DNA of 9,654 bases, from NCBI GenBank assembly GCA_021812925.1, contig JAKAMK010000025.1:1-9654 (forward strand), read 5' to 3'. The notes under the pieces were generated by a model that ran no database searches, was not told the DNA's origin, and was given only the letters and a program-made list of their open reading frames with translations. Positions 1 through 7,523 of the stretch are shown in pieces. The DNA comes from a bacterium (GTDB lineage: Bacteria; Patescibacteria; Paceibacteria; UBA9973; UBA2103). Numbering within the stretch: position 1 is the stretch's first letter; every line of letters starts with the position of its first letter. Made by a program: the position numbers and the translations under genes.

Positions 1-848
1 ATGAGGCCGAGGGTGTCGTACGCCCCGCGGATGAGGTCTACGAGCCCATCGTCGTGGACGCCGAGCTCCTCGCGGAAGCCCTGCTTGTCGTCCTCTGCCA
101 CGTCGTTCAGCTCGCGCTCGATTGCAGCGTCCACGAACACGTAGCGCCCTCCGAGGTCCGCAATGAGGTCGTAGGCCCTCTGGCTGCGCCCGTCTGCGAG
201 CTCGTCGAGGTTGTGCCCGCCGCTCTTCTTATTGAGCGCATAGAGGATGGGCTTCATGGTGAGCAGGTTCAGGTGCGCGACGAGCGAGCGCTCGTCCGCA
301 GTGAGTCCCGCATGAATGGCGAGCTTCCCGTTACTGAACGCCTGTTCGAGTTTCGCGAGTGCCGCATCCTCCGCGCTCGCTGCCTTGTCGCCTGCCTTAA
401 TGTCGCGCGCGAGCTTGTCGCGGCGCTTCCGCACCTGCTCGGCGTCGGAGAGTGCGAGCTCGAGGTTAATGACCTCGATATCCTTGTACGGCTCCACGTC
501 GCCGTGCACGTGGTGCGTGTCGGGGTCGTCGAAAAAGCGAACTACCTGGAGGATGGCATCCGTCTCACGGATGTTCGAGAGGAACTGGTTGCCGAGCCCC
601 TCGCCCTCTGCGGCGCCCTTCACGAGCCCTGCGATATCGACGAACTCGATGGCAGCAGGAATTTCCTTCGCGCTCTTCGAGAGCTCGGTGAGCCGGTTGA
701 GGCGCGAGTCAGGCACGCCAACGACGCCCACCGACGGGTCGATAGTGCAGAACGGGTAGTTCTCCGCCGGCACGGATGCCTTCGTGAGTGCATTAAAAAG
801 CGTCGACTTCCCGACGTTCGGCAGCCCGACTATGCCTATCTTCAGCAT
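1..848 (-). CDS. ychF: YchF/OLA1-family P-loop nucleotidase, C-terminus beyond window edge
   Basis: The minus strand reads open from an ATG at 848-846 to the left edge, giving 282 complete codons of a protein that is usually about 360 residues. It is a translation-associated, ribosome-binding P-loop protein of the Obg-related YchF/OLA1 family, which generally prefers ATP over GTP. Visible motifs are the Walker A box GLPNVGKST at residues 8-16, the YchF hallmark NYPFCTIDP at 30-38, the G3 box DIAGLVKGA at 71-79 and GEGLGNQFLSNIRE at 82-95. The coiled-coil insert falls at about 130-175. The G4 position reads NKKS (206-209), unlike the NVNE of E. coli. The missing part would be the C-terminal TGS domain. 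No Shine-Dalgarno precedes the ATG; a -10-like box lies 6 nt upstream. The family call is very secure. Confidence 0.97.
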   Translation of the reverse strand, partial: MLKIGIVGLPNVGKSTLFNALTKASVPAENYPFCTIDPSVGVVGVPDSRLNRLTELSKSAKEIPAAIEFVDIAGLVKGAAEGEGLGNQFLSNIRETDAILQVVRFFDDPDTHHVHGDVEPYKDIEVINLELALSDAEQVRKRRDKLARDIKAGDKAASAEDAALAKLEQAFSNGKLAIHAGLTADERSLVAHLNLLTMKPILYALNKKSGGHNLDELADGRSQRAYDLIADLGGRYVFVDAAIERELNDVAEDDKQGFREELGVHDDGLVDLIRGAYDTLGL

Positions 849-860
849 CTTTGAAATCTA
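849..860 (-). promoter_or_regulatory. Putative leaderless promoter of ychF (-10 box)
   Basis: Read on the minus strand, TAGATT (860-855) is followed by six bases, TCAAAG, and then the ychF ATG. A start point 6-7 nt past a -10 box would fall on the A of the ATG, giving a leaderless mRNA. No convincing -35 is visible at the right distance. The box lies just past the terminator of the preceding RNA unit, which fits an independent ychF transcript. The call rests mainly on three other genes in this window having the same spacing. Confidence 0.5.
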
Positions 861-874
861 CAAGTTGTTTGTCT

Positions 875-908
875 AAAAGGAAAGCCCCGTCTCAGCGAGA
901 CGGGGCTT
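875..908 (-). terminator. Rho-independent terminator of RNA A
   Basis: A perfect 12-bp hairpin, AAGCCCCGTCTC (882-893) with its complement at 897-908, closes a 3-nt loop. On the minus strand it is followed by a T-rich run (TTTCC then TTTT) at about 883-875. The plus-strand side has no T-run, so the direction is minus. It separates RNA A from ychF. Confidence 0.85.
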
Positions 909-1158
909 GTTGAACATAGGTGGTGTGTGAGTCGAGGTCCGAGGACCTGTCAGCCCGTGTTGGCGCATCATCTCACGACTAGAACAGACGCACTTGGGTG
1001 TGCACGCCTGTTTTGGTCGGATAGATAGAAAGACCTTTCGATCTCTGCTCATGCGCCATAGGCAATCAGAAATTTCGCGTATGTCGCTCCACGACACACC
1101 TCCCGGCCCATAGGCATAGGAGCTTCGCTTTTCTGACGCCACCAAAGGCACCAACCTT
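875..1158 (-). ncRNA. RNA A: unrecognised structured RNA, about 280 nt
   Basis: A promoter (1191-1164) and a strong terminator (908-875) bracket about 280 nt with no credible protein. Long-range complementarity supports a folded RNA. The closing helix pairs 1139-1143 with 919-923. An 8-bp helix pairs 1130-1137 with 1065-1072, and a perfect 8-bp helix pairs 1051-1058 with 961-968. Local hairpins are 1092-1099 with 1079-1086 (8 bp, 5-nt loop), 1040-1046 with 1029-1035 (GAAA tetraloop) and 1008-1012 with 983-987, extended around a 6-nt loop. The 8-mer CCATAGGC (plus strand) occurs at 1108-1115 and 1056-1063. I looked for and did not find tmRNA marks (T-loop, CCA end), the RNase P GAGGAAAGUCC block, the SRP GGAA-tetraloop domain or a 6S rod. 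The family is unknown; that it is a structured transcript seems likely. Confidence 0.65.
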
Positions 1159-1163
1159 GCCGC

Positions 1164-1191
1164 AATATACGCCCAAACTGTCCACCGTCAA
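1164..1191 (-). promoter_or_regulatory. Sigma70-type promoter of RNA A
   Basis: On the minus strand TTGACG (1191-1186) and TATATT (1169-1164) are separated by 16 bp, close to the sigma70 consensus. Transcription would begin at about 1158-1157 (A). It lies in non-coding sequence upstream of the structured region and downstream of RNA B's terminator. Confidence 0.7.
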
Positions 1192-1232
1192 TATTGTCGC
1201 CTGGTGAGACAAACGCGCTCGATTCATCTGAC

Positions 1233-1259
1233 AAAAAAGAAAGCCCGCACAGAGCGGGC
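1233..1259 (-). terminator. Rho-independent terminator of RNA B
   Basis: The hairpin GCCCGC (1259-1254) / GCGGGC (1248-1243) with a 5-nt loop is followed on the minus strand by TTTCTTTTTT (1242-1233). It is a textbook intrinsic terminator placed directly after the long helix of RNA B. Confidence 0.9.
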
Positions 1260-1338
1260 GCCGGTACGGAAAAGGTGAGCCAGGGGCTTACTTTAAGCGG
1301 CCGCTGCATCTAAGCTGCCGCCCCCCTTCCGCACCGGT
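1233..1338 (-). ncRNA. RNA B: unrecognised small structured RNA, about 106 nt
   Basis: The stretch lies between a good promoter (1374-1346) and an intrinsic terminator (1259-1233). Its 5' end pairs with the segment just before the terminator: 1323-1337 with 1261-1275 gives a continuous 15-bp helix including three G-U pairs. Inside is a second hairpin at 1297-1321, a 5-bp stem, an A-G mismatch, 3 more bp and a 7-nt loop. The long helix and the terminator stem are one base apart and could stack. A plain 3' UTR would not need its own promoter, so I favour an independent small RNA. It does not match the SRP RNA core: a GGAA occurs, but it is not closed by the required stem. I recognise no family. 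Confidence 0.6.
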
Positions 1339-1345
1339 AAAAAGG

Positions 1346-1374
1346 AATATACCTTCAGTGCCCGGCTCTGCCAA
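1346..1374 (-). promoter_or_regulatory. Sigma70-type promoter of RNA B inside the 3' end of the oxidoreductase gene
   Basis: On the minus strand TTGGCA (1374-1369), a 17-bp spacer and TATATT (1351-1346) form a near-consensus promoter. The -35 and most of the spacer lie in the last codons and stop of the oxidoreductase gene; the -10 lies just after the stop. The predicted start is near 1338, exactly where the 15-bp helix of RNA B begins, which supports both calls. Confidence 0.65.
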
Positions 1375-1933
1375 GGCGCTCAACTTTGCGGAACCACTTC
1401 GCCTTCGTGCGCTCGGAGGCTCGCTCAGACGGGCCGAAATCGATGGCGCGGGTACGGATGCCCGCGAACTCGAGAAGGCAGAGCCGGATGATGGTCGTCG
1501 GCGAGCCGTACATGAGGCGCAGGAGTATCGGCTGCGTGTTCGAGCTCGTCACGACCCGGGCGGTGCGGCCCTTAAGGAGTTTCTTCCACGTGAGCCCGTG
1601 GTCTGCAAAATTGAAGGCGTAGTGCGGCAGCCAGGCGCGGTCGAACAGTCCCACGAGCATGGCCGGCATCGTGCTCCACCACGTCGGGTAAAAGAGTACG
1701 AAGTGCTCCGCCCAGCGCAGGTTCTCCTGGAAATCCTTCAGGTCCGGTTCAAGCTCCTGGATGGACTTGTAGCCCTCGTGGAGAATGGGGTCGAAGTGCA
1801 TGTCGCCGAGGTTCATGCGGCGCACCTCGTGGCCCGCAGCGCGAGCAGCCGCTTCGTAGATATCGGCGAGCGCGCCGGAGAGGGTCGCGGGGTCGGTGTG
1901 CCCGAGCAGAATGAATATCTTTCGAGTAGTCAT
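1355..1933 (-). CDS. Flavodoxin-fold NAD(P)H:quinone oxidoreductase-like protein
   Basis: The protein has 192 residues if started at the ATG 1933-1931. The open frame extends upstream with no family-like sequence, and this ATG overlaps the upstream stop as ATGA, so I prefer it. It looks like the Flavodoxin_2 family (NQO1, MdaB, KefF-type) of soluble FMN/FAD-dependent quinone reductases. The N-terminal strand leads into the phosphate loop GHTDPATLSGALA (residues 11-23). The family motif YPTWWSTMPAMLVGLFDRAW is at 82-101; WW and MPAML contact flavin in relatives. A TSSNTQP loop at 129-135 follows. It is coupled to a five-helix membrane protein, which suggests a membrane-associated redox role, but that is inference. 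No Shine-Dalgarno is visible. The 3' end carries the promoter of RNA B. The exact substrate cannot be told. Confidence 0.85.
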   Translation of the reverse strand: MTTRKIFILLGHTDPATLSGALADIYEAAARAAGHEVRRMNLGDMHFDPILHEGYKSIQELEPDLKDFQENLRWAEHFVLFYPTWWSTMPAMLVGLFDRAWLPHYAFNFADHGLTWKKLLKGRTARVVTSSNTQPILLRLMYGSPTTIIRLCLLEFAGIRTRAIDFGPSERASERTKAKWFRKVERLGRAGH

Positions 1934-2442
1934 GCGGATTTCGGTTGAGGCGGGATGGTAAGGAACCGCGCATAGCGGAGGAGACCGTAGAAGATGGCGA
2001 CCGCGACCACGTAGAGCGCAACCGCCGCGCCAAACGTCAGTTCCGGGAAAAAACCGAGCGCGAGATACGCGAGGAACCACCAGCCGGTAAAGACGACTGC
2101 TGAGCCGAGTGCAAAGGAGATGCGGCCGCGCGAGAGCGCCCAGGAGGCGTAGATGACGAGGAGCGCGAGGAGGACGAGCGTCCAGTAGCTCGCGGTGAGC
2201 GCGGGCTGTATCGCCGCCGCGTGAAAATACGCTTCGACGACGAGGCCAAATGACGCGACGAGAAGGAGCAGCATGCCGAAGCGCAGACCCCGCGCGATGT
2301 GGTCGAGGTGCGCGCGCTCCGCATGATCAATGCGGCCATCCCGCATCGCGCGTATGAATGCGAGCTCACCAAGAACCGCGGACACCGCTCCCATGATCGC
2401 GCCGAGCGCCTGGAAGAATACGAGCAGTGTGACCACCTGCAT
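1930..2442 (-). CDS. Hypothetical membrane protein with five predicted helices
   Basis: I do not recognise a named family. The 170-residue protein has about five hydrophobic segments: residues 4-30, 52-75, 85-104, 108-131 and 136-157. After the first helix comes a polar loop, RAMRDGRIDHAERAHLDHIARG (31-52, three His), which is the only strongly charged part and probably faces the cytoplasm. There is no signal peptidase site. The stop overlaps the start of the oxidoreductase gene (ATGA), so the two are probably translated together. The start lies 4 nt after the stop of the 76-aa gene. The loop histidines and the redox neighbour could hint at cofactor binding or redox partnering, but nothing proves it. 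Confidence 0.75.
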   Translation of the reverse strand: MQVVTLLVFFQALGAIMGAVSAVLGELAFIRAMRDGRIDHAERAHLDHIARGLRFGMLLLLVASFGLVVEAYFHAAAIQPALTASYWTLVLLALLVIYASWALSRGRISFALGSAVVFTGWWFLAYLALGFFPELTFGAAVALYVVAVAIFYGLLRYARFLTIPPQPKSA

Positions 2443-2446
2443 AGCG

Positions 2447-2677
2447 TTATTGCTGGAGGAGTCGGGCGAGCTCGTCGCGATGCTTCTTCATGACTTCCAT
2501 CGCGGCCTTCATCTCGGGCTCGCCGCCTTTCTTGCGGCGCTCAATCTCTTCCGCGATGCGCTTGAAGAGCTCGGGGTCCTTTTCGACGAGCGCCATCATC
2601 TGGTCGCGTTGAGCCGCGGGCACGTCCTTCAGCTTCCAGTTCGCGTACTGCCTGATGAGAAAATTCTGTATCGACAT
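2447..2677 (-). CDS. Small charged helical hypothetical protein, 76 aa
   Basis: I do not recognise this protein. It is highly charged and predicted to be mostly helical. Residues 1-20 contain a short amphipathic start (IQNFLIRQYANWKLKDV); residues 21-45 read like a helix-turn-helix of the type AQRDQMMALVEKDPELF; a Lys/Arg/Glu-rich helix (44-75) ends in LARLLQQ. It has no membrane segment, signal peptide or metal-binding cysteines. It is the first gene of a three-gene unit with a membrane protein and a flavodoxin-fold enzyme. No Shine-Dalgarno is present; a -10-like TAGAAT lies 6 nt before the ATG, suggesting a leaderless mRNA. That it is a real gene is supported by its tight packing and protein-like composition. 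Confidence 0.7.
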   Translation of the reverse strand: MSIQNFLIRQYANWKLKDVPAAQRDQMMALVEKDPELFKRIAEEIERRKKGGEPEMKAAMEVMKKHRDELARLLQQ

Positions 2678-2683
2678 GGGTCG

Positions 2684-2689
2684 ATTCTA
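2684..2689 (-). promoter_or_regulatory. Putative leaderless promoter (-10 box) of the 76-aa gene
   Basis: On the minus strand TAGAAT (2689-2684) is followed by CGACCC and the ATG at 2677. The start point would coincide with the A of ATG. A recognisable -35 is missing. The 35-nt spacer upstream holds nothing else, and the box is stronger than chance sequence of this GC content would suggest. Confidence 0.5.
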
Positions 2690-2712
2690 GCATATGCGCT
2701 CGGTGCCCGGAC

Positions 2713-3123
2713 TTACTGATTTTCAGGACGCAGCCAGAGGCCGCGGATGGTGCGCGTCGTAAAATAGAGCGCGAAGAGCGACACGAGTGCGAGAGCCTCG
2801 AGGAAAACGAACGAGAGGCTCATGGTGTTCGCGCCGGCGCGGTACTGCTCAATGACCGAAGTGCCGAAGAGTAGCGTCCCGGTAATGGCGAGAAGCGCGT
2901 TCAGCCAGTGGATCCACTGTGCGGTTGGGTTCGTGATGCCCGCTGCGATGACGAGGAGCGCTGCCGCGACGACCACGCCGGTGACCGAGAGCGGCAAGTT
3001 TACGCCGATCGATTCCGCGACGATGAGGACGATGGCGCCTAGCATGAAGAGCGCGCGAACCGCATCGCCGTGGTAGTGCGGGATGCCACGCAGGTGGCCC
3101 GCCCCGGATCCTTCGTCAAACAT
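2713..3123 (-). CDS. Hypothetical membrane protein with four predicted helices
   Basis: No family is recognised. The 136-residue protein has a polar N-terminus with several histidines and glycines (residues 1-20, HLRGIPHYHGD) and four hydrophobic segments at about 22-42, 45-63, 71-91 and 101-122, ending in a basic tail TRTIRGLWLRPENQ. It resembles small four-helix membrane proteins of unknown role rather than a transporter. It follows atpC by 52 nt, a spacer that holds its own promoter, so it need not be part of the ATP synthase transcript, though no clear terminator closes the atp operon and read-through is possible. The start is chosen because a promoter-like box sits 6 nt upstream. Confidence 0.75.
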   Translation of the reverse strand: MFDEGSGAGHLRGIPHYHGDAVRALFMLGAIVLIVAESIGVNLPLSVTGVVVAAALLVIAAGITNPTAQWIHWLNALLAITGTLLFGTSVIEQYRAGANTMSLSFVFLEALALVSLFALYFTTRTIRGLWLRPENQ

Positions 3124-3129
3124 ACCGTA

Positions 3130-3157
3130 AGTATGACCCTCCTAGGGGGCCCGTCAA
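3130..3157 (-). promoter_or_regulatory. Promoter of the four-helix membrane protein gene, probably leaderless
   Basis: On the minus strand TTGACG (3157-3152), 16 bp, and CATACT (3135-3130) are followed by TACGGT and the ATG at 3123. Both boxes are good, and the start point predicted 6-7 nt downstream is the start codon itself. This is the best-supported leaderless promoter in the window because it also has a -35. Confidence 0.65.
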
Positions 3158-3175
3158 GGAGGCGAGGTGCCTAAC

Positions 3176-3421
3176 CTACAGCAGGATGGTCGCCTCGTTA
3201 TTCGAGACTTCAGCGATGCCTCCCTGCTCTATCTCGAAGTGATACTTCTCGCCATCCGCTGCGTGCACGCGGACGGTGCCCGCGGTGAGCCGCGAGACGA
3301 GCGGCTCGTGCGACGCGAGCACTTCGAAGACGCCCTCGGTGCCCGGCAGGAGCACAGACTCCGCCTCCCCGTCAAAGAGATTCTCGCCGACGCGCGCGAT
3401 GGTGAGATGAAAGGCCTTCAT
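3176..3421 (-). CDS. atpC: F1 ATP synthase epsilon subunit, short form without the C-terminal helices
   Basis: This is the last gene of the operon, encoding the central-stalk epsilon subunit that attaches gamma to the c-ring. The 81 residues match only the N-terminal beta-sandwich: FHLTIARVGENLFDGEAESV at the start, LPGTEGVFEVLASHEPLV (25-42, the family's conserved GxxGxxxxLxxHxP stretch) and EIEQGGIAEVSNNEATIL at the end. Usual epsilon proteins are 130-140 residues and carry two C-terminal helices that can insert into the head and block rotation. Here a TAG stop follows residue 81, right after the last strand, with no helix remnant in the next bases. Short forms exist in some bacteria, so this may be a natural variant rather than a broken gene. 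No Shine-Dalgarno is seen. Confidence 0.93.
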   Translation of the reverse strand: MKAFHLTIARVGENLFDGEAESVLLPGTEGVFEVLASHEPLVSRLTAGTVRVHAADGEKYHFEIEQGGIAEVSNNEATILL

Positions 3422-3426
3422 GCAGG

Positions 3427-3470
3427 GTCAAAAGTCACAAGTCATTAGTCATGAGCAATGACGTATGACT
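3427..3470. repeat. Heptad inverted-repeat array between atpD and atpC
   Basis: On the plus strand GTCA occurs at 3427, 3434, 3441 and 3448, each exactly 7 nt apart. The inverse complement TGAC follows at 3459 and 3466, again 7 apart. Segments 3440-3452 and 3458-3470 pair as 6 bp, a 2x2 internal loop and 5 bp around a 5-nt loop. The array fills the spacer between atpC's start and atpD's stop. Confidence 0.85.
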
Positions 3471-3472
3471 CT

Positions 3473-4919
<1,447 letters not shown>

Positions 4920-4929
<10 letters not shown>

Positions 4930-5828
4930 AGCGCCTCGCGGCCGCCGACGATTTCCGACACCTCGCGCGTGATGGCCGCCTGGCGGATCTTGTTGAAGAG
5001 GCGCTGGAGATCATGCGCGACCTCTTTCGACTTGTCGGAAGCATTCTTCATGGCGACCATGCGTGCCGAGTGCTCGGACGCCTTCGCCTCAAGGAGCATG
5101 TGGTAGAGCGAGACGGCGACGAGCCGAGGCACGAGGAGGTCGAGCATCGCGGCGTCGTCCGGCTCGATGGTGTAGGCCGGCGACGTCTCGCCTTTCGAGA
5201 GCTCGCTAAACTTGCCCTTCGCGGGCACGATGTCCTCGACAAGGCGCGTCACATCCTCGAGCGAGAGCGGGAGGAGCCGGCGCACGGTCGGCATCTGCTC
5301 GAACGTGCTCTTGAAGTTGCTGTACGCGACCTGCACCTCGTCGAACTCCTTCGCCGTGAACGCCTTCGAGAGCTCCGTGACGAGCTCATCCATGACCGAG
5401 AGCTCCACCTCGTCATGCTTGTTCTCCTCGTGCTTCGCGACTCGGTAGCCGCGGCGGTGCATGTGCTCGAAGCCCTTCTTGCCGTACGCGTAGATGGTGA
5501 CCGCGTCTCTCGCGAACGGTGCGAGCGCTTCGTTCGCTGCCTTCAGGACGCCCGAGTTGAGCGCGCCCGCGAGCCCCTTGTCGCTCGTGATGAGGACGAG
5601 CGCGACCTTCTTCACCTCGCGCGCATCGGTGAGCGGGTGGCGCGCGAGGTCAGCGCCGGCGGAGAGGCGCGAGAGTATCTGGAGCGCCGCGCGTGCGTAC
5701 GGACGGCCCTTCAAGGCCGACTCCTGCGTCTTCCGCATCTTTACCGCGGACACCGCTTCCATCGCACGCGTCACCTTGTGCGTGCGATTGGTCGCGGCAA
5801 TCTTCGTCTTGATGTCCTTCAGTGCCAT
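4920..5828 (-). CDS. atpG: F1 ATP synthase gamma subunit
   Basis: Gamma is the rotating central shaft that links the c-ring to the catalytic head. The 302-residue protein is slightly longer than the usual 285-290. It opens with MALKDIKTKIAATNRTHKVT, the coiled-coil N-terminal helix, followed by RAMEAVSAVKM (21-31). The Rossmann-like middle begins with VALVLITSDKGLAGALN at about 74-90, the family's ITSDRGLCGGLN block with the Cys replaced by Ala. The C-terminal helix contains ARMVAMKNASDKSKEV and ends in EVSEIVGGREALAS, the standard gamma signature. The last codons and the stop lie inside a heptad repeat array, so the extreme C-terminus may vary between relatives. No Shine-Dalgarno precedes the ATG. 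Confidence 0.98.
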
Positions 5829-5843
5829 ACCCTAGCGAAAATC

Positions 5844-5927
5844 ACAATATCCAAGCACCAAGAACCAAATTCTCTCGGAGGGCATCACAGTTGATTTGGT
5901 ACTTGTCATTTGTGATTTGATTATTGC
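5844..5927. repeat. Heptad inverted-repeat array between atpA and atpG
   Basis: On the plus strand ACAA at 5844 and CCAA at 5851, 5858 and 5865 are each 7 nt apart. The inverse motif follows as TTGG at 5896, TTGT at 5903 and 5910, TTGA at 5917 and TTGC at 5924, again exactly 7 apart. Exact arms AAATCACAA (5839-5847) and TTGTGATTT (5910-5918), and ACCAAAT (5864-5870) and ATTTGGT (5894-5900), can pair. The right end overlaps atpA's stop and last codon. Confidence 0.85.
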
Positions 5928-7471
5928 GCAGAGCGCTTGACGAACGCGTCGAGCTTCTCGCGCAGGTCCTTTTCCGTACCCTCGCGGATCTCCTTCGACT
6001 CCTTGATGGCCTCGAGGACGCCGACAGCCTCACGCGAGAGGAAGTCGCGGAGCTTCGTCTCGACCGCCGATACAGTCTCCGGCTCGAACGAGTCGAGGTA
6101 GCCGTTCGTCGCGGCGAAGATGATGGCCGCCTCGAGCTCGAACGGCAGCGGCACGCCGCGGCCCTGGTTCAGGACCTGCGTCATGCGGCGACCCGAGTCG
6201 ATCTGCTTCTTGGTCTCCGGATCGAGGTCCGAGGAGAACTGCATGAACGCCTCGAGTTCGCGGAACTGCGCGAGCTCGAGCTTTATCTTGCCCGAGACCT
6301 TCTTCATGGCCTTCGTCTGCGCGGACGAGCCCACGCGCGACACCGAGATGCCGACGTTAATAGCGGGACGCTGCCCCTTGTTGAAGAGGTCCGACTCGAG
6401 GAAGATCTGGCCGTCCGTGATGGAGATGACGTTCGTCGGGATGTATGCCGAAACGTCGTTCTCCTGCGTCTCGATGATGGGAAGCGCGGTGATGGAACCG
6501 CCGCCCTTCTCTTTGGAGAGCTTCGCCGCTCGCTCGAGGAGGCGCGAGTGGAGGTAGAAGATGTCGCCCGGGTACGCCTCGCGGCCAGGCGGTCGGCGCA
6601 AGAGGAGCGACATCTGGCGGTACGCAACCGCCTGCTTCGAGAGGTCATCGTACACGACGAGCGCGTCCTTACCCTGCTCCATGAAGTGCTCGCCGATGGC
6701 GGCGCCGGCGAACGGCGCGAGGAACTGCAGCGCTGCCGGGGAGGATGCCGGAGCGGTCACGACTATCGTGTACTCCATCGCGCCCTTCTCCGAAAGCTCC
6801 GCGACGATCTTTGCCGTCTTCGACTCCTTCTGGCCGATGGCGACGTAGATGCAGATGGGCCGCTTGTCCTTCGGCTCGCTCTTCTGGTTCAGGATCGTGT
6901 CGATAGCGATGGTCGTCTTGCCCGTACCGCGGTCGCCGATGATGAGCTCGCGCTGGCCGCGGCCGATAGGAATCATCGCGTCCACCGCCTTCACACCCGT
7001 GTGGAGCGGCACGTTCACCGGCGCGCGGTCGATGACGCCGTACGCTTCACGCTCGATGGGGCGGAGATCCTTCGCACCCGTCGGGCCCTTGCCGTCCACC
7101 GGCGCGCCGAGAGGGTTCACGACGCGACCAACGAGCGAATCGCCGACCGGTATCGAGAGCAGGCGGCCGAGGCGACGCACGAGCATGCCCTCGTACACCT
7201 TCGAGGCATCACCGAGGATGACGGCGCGGACGCCGTCCTCTTCGAGGTTCAGGACGAGGCCGTAGATCGGCGCAGCATCCTTGAGCGCTTCCTCGAGCGT
7301 GCGGTCATGGGTCGGGTCAAAGAGCACCATCTCCGTCATGATGGCGCCCGTGAGACCGTCGATCTCCGCGATGCCGTCGCCGGCCGCGCGTACCGTGCCC
7401 ACCTCCTCGCTGCCCTTCTCGGGCTTCCAGGAGGCGATCTCCTTCTCGATGCGTTCGATTATGCTTTCCAT
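5921..7471 (-). CDS. atpA: F1 ATP synthase alpha subunit
   Basis: The 516-residue protein forms the non-catalytic nucleotide sites of the head and the top contact with delta. Residues 1-18 ([14 protein letters not shown]) form the delta-binding helix. The P-loop reads GDRGTGKT (179-186), whereas most alpha subunits have GDRQTGKT. Walker B is LVVYDDLSK (271-279), followed by [19 protein letters not shown]. The signature [16 protein letters not shown] is at 369-384, and Arg379 is the arginine that reaches the catalytic site. Compared with E. coli, about 15 extra residues ([17 protein letters not shown], about 52-68) sit in the N-terminal barrel before [11 protein letters not shown]. The start fits family starts. 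The last codon and stop lie in a heptad array. Confidence 0.99.
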   Translation of the reverse strand: MESIIERIEKEIASWKPEKGSEEVGTVRAAGDGIAEIDGLTGAIMTEMVLFDPTHDRTLEEALKDAAPIYGLVLNLEEDGVRAVILGDASKVYEGMLVRRLGRLLSIPVGDSLVGRVVNPLGAPVDGKGPTGAKDLRPIEREAYGVIDRAPVNVPLHTGVKAVDAMIPIGRGQRELIIGDRGTGKTTIAIDTILNQKSEPKDKRPICIYVAIGQKESKTAKIVAELSEKGAMEYTIVVTAPASSPAALQFLAPFAGAAIGEHFMEQGKDALVVYDDLSKQAVAYRQMSLLLRRPPGREAYPGDIFYLHSRLLERAAKLSKEKGGGSITALPIIETQENDVSAYIPTNVISITDGQIFLESDLFNKGQRPAINVGISVSRVGSSAQTKAMKKVSGKIKLELAQFRELEAFMQFSSDLDPETKKQIDSGRRMTQVLNQGRGVPLPFELEAAIIFAATNGYLDSFEPETVSAVETKLRDFLSREAVGVLEAIKESKEIREGTEKDLREKLDAFVKRSAQ

Positions 7472-7481
7472 ACCGTAAATA

Positions 7482-7523
7482 GGGTTCAGGTGTCAGGGAT
7501 CAGGTTTCAGGAACCCGTAACCC
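7482..7523. repeat. Heptad direct-repeat array between atpH and atpA
   Basis: On the plus strand TCAGG occurs at 7486, 7493, 7500 and 7507, each exactly 7 nt apart. AACCC follows at 7512 and 7519, also 7 apart, and GGGTT stands at 7482-7486; GGGTTC (7482-7487) and GAACCC (7511-7516) are inverse arms. Unlike the other arrays this one is mainly direct. It crosses the atpH stop (7509-7507), and its repeats encode the last residues of the delta subunit. Confidence 0.8.

Noticed and set aside
54..854. Long plus-strand open frame of 266 codons
   Set aside because: It is the antisense shadow of ychF. The minus strand here gives an unmistakable YchF sequence, while the plus-strand protein is an arginine/leucine/glutamate-rich product without any motif.
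919..1143. RNA A as a tmRNA, because GGUGG near the 5' end pairs with CCACC near the 3' end
   Set aside because: There is no T-arm with a 5-bp stem and UUCGANU-type loop, no CCA at the right place and no tag reading frame; the length is also short.
873..1154. 93-codon minus-strand frame within RNA A
   Set aside because: It needs a TTG start near the RNA's 5' end, reads through the terminator hairpin and has no protein-like motif. The strand's helices explain the region better.
1049..1309. 86-codon minus-strand frame spanning RNA B and RNA A
   Set aside because: It crosses RNA B's intrinsic terminator and RNA A's promoter and looks random.
1290..1315. Possible tmRNA-like tag ending in four alanine codons and a stop within RNA B (minus strand)
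   Set aside because: The GC-rich codons belong to an internal hairpin and RNA B is only about 106 nt with a terminator directly after; no tRNA-like part is present.
1310..1338. RNA B as SRP RNA, because the minus strand has a GGAAGG and a nearby GCAGC
   Set aside because: The bases before GGAA cannot pair with those after it to make the required tetraloop stem, and GGAA is instead inside the 15-bp helix.
3136..3175. A terminator for the atp operon after atpC
   Set aside because: Only weak 3-4 bp stems and no T-run are visible; the segment is better explained by the promoter of the next gene.
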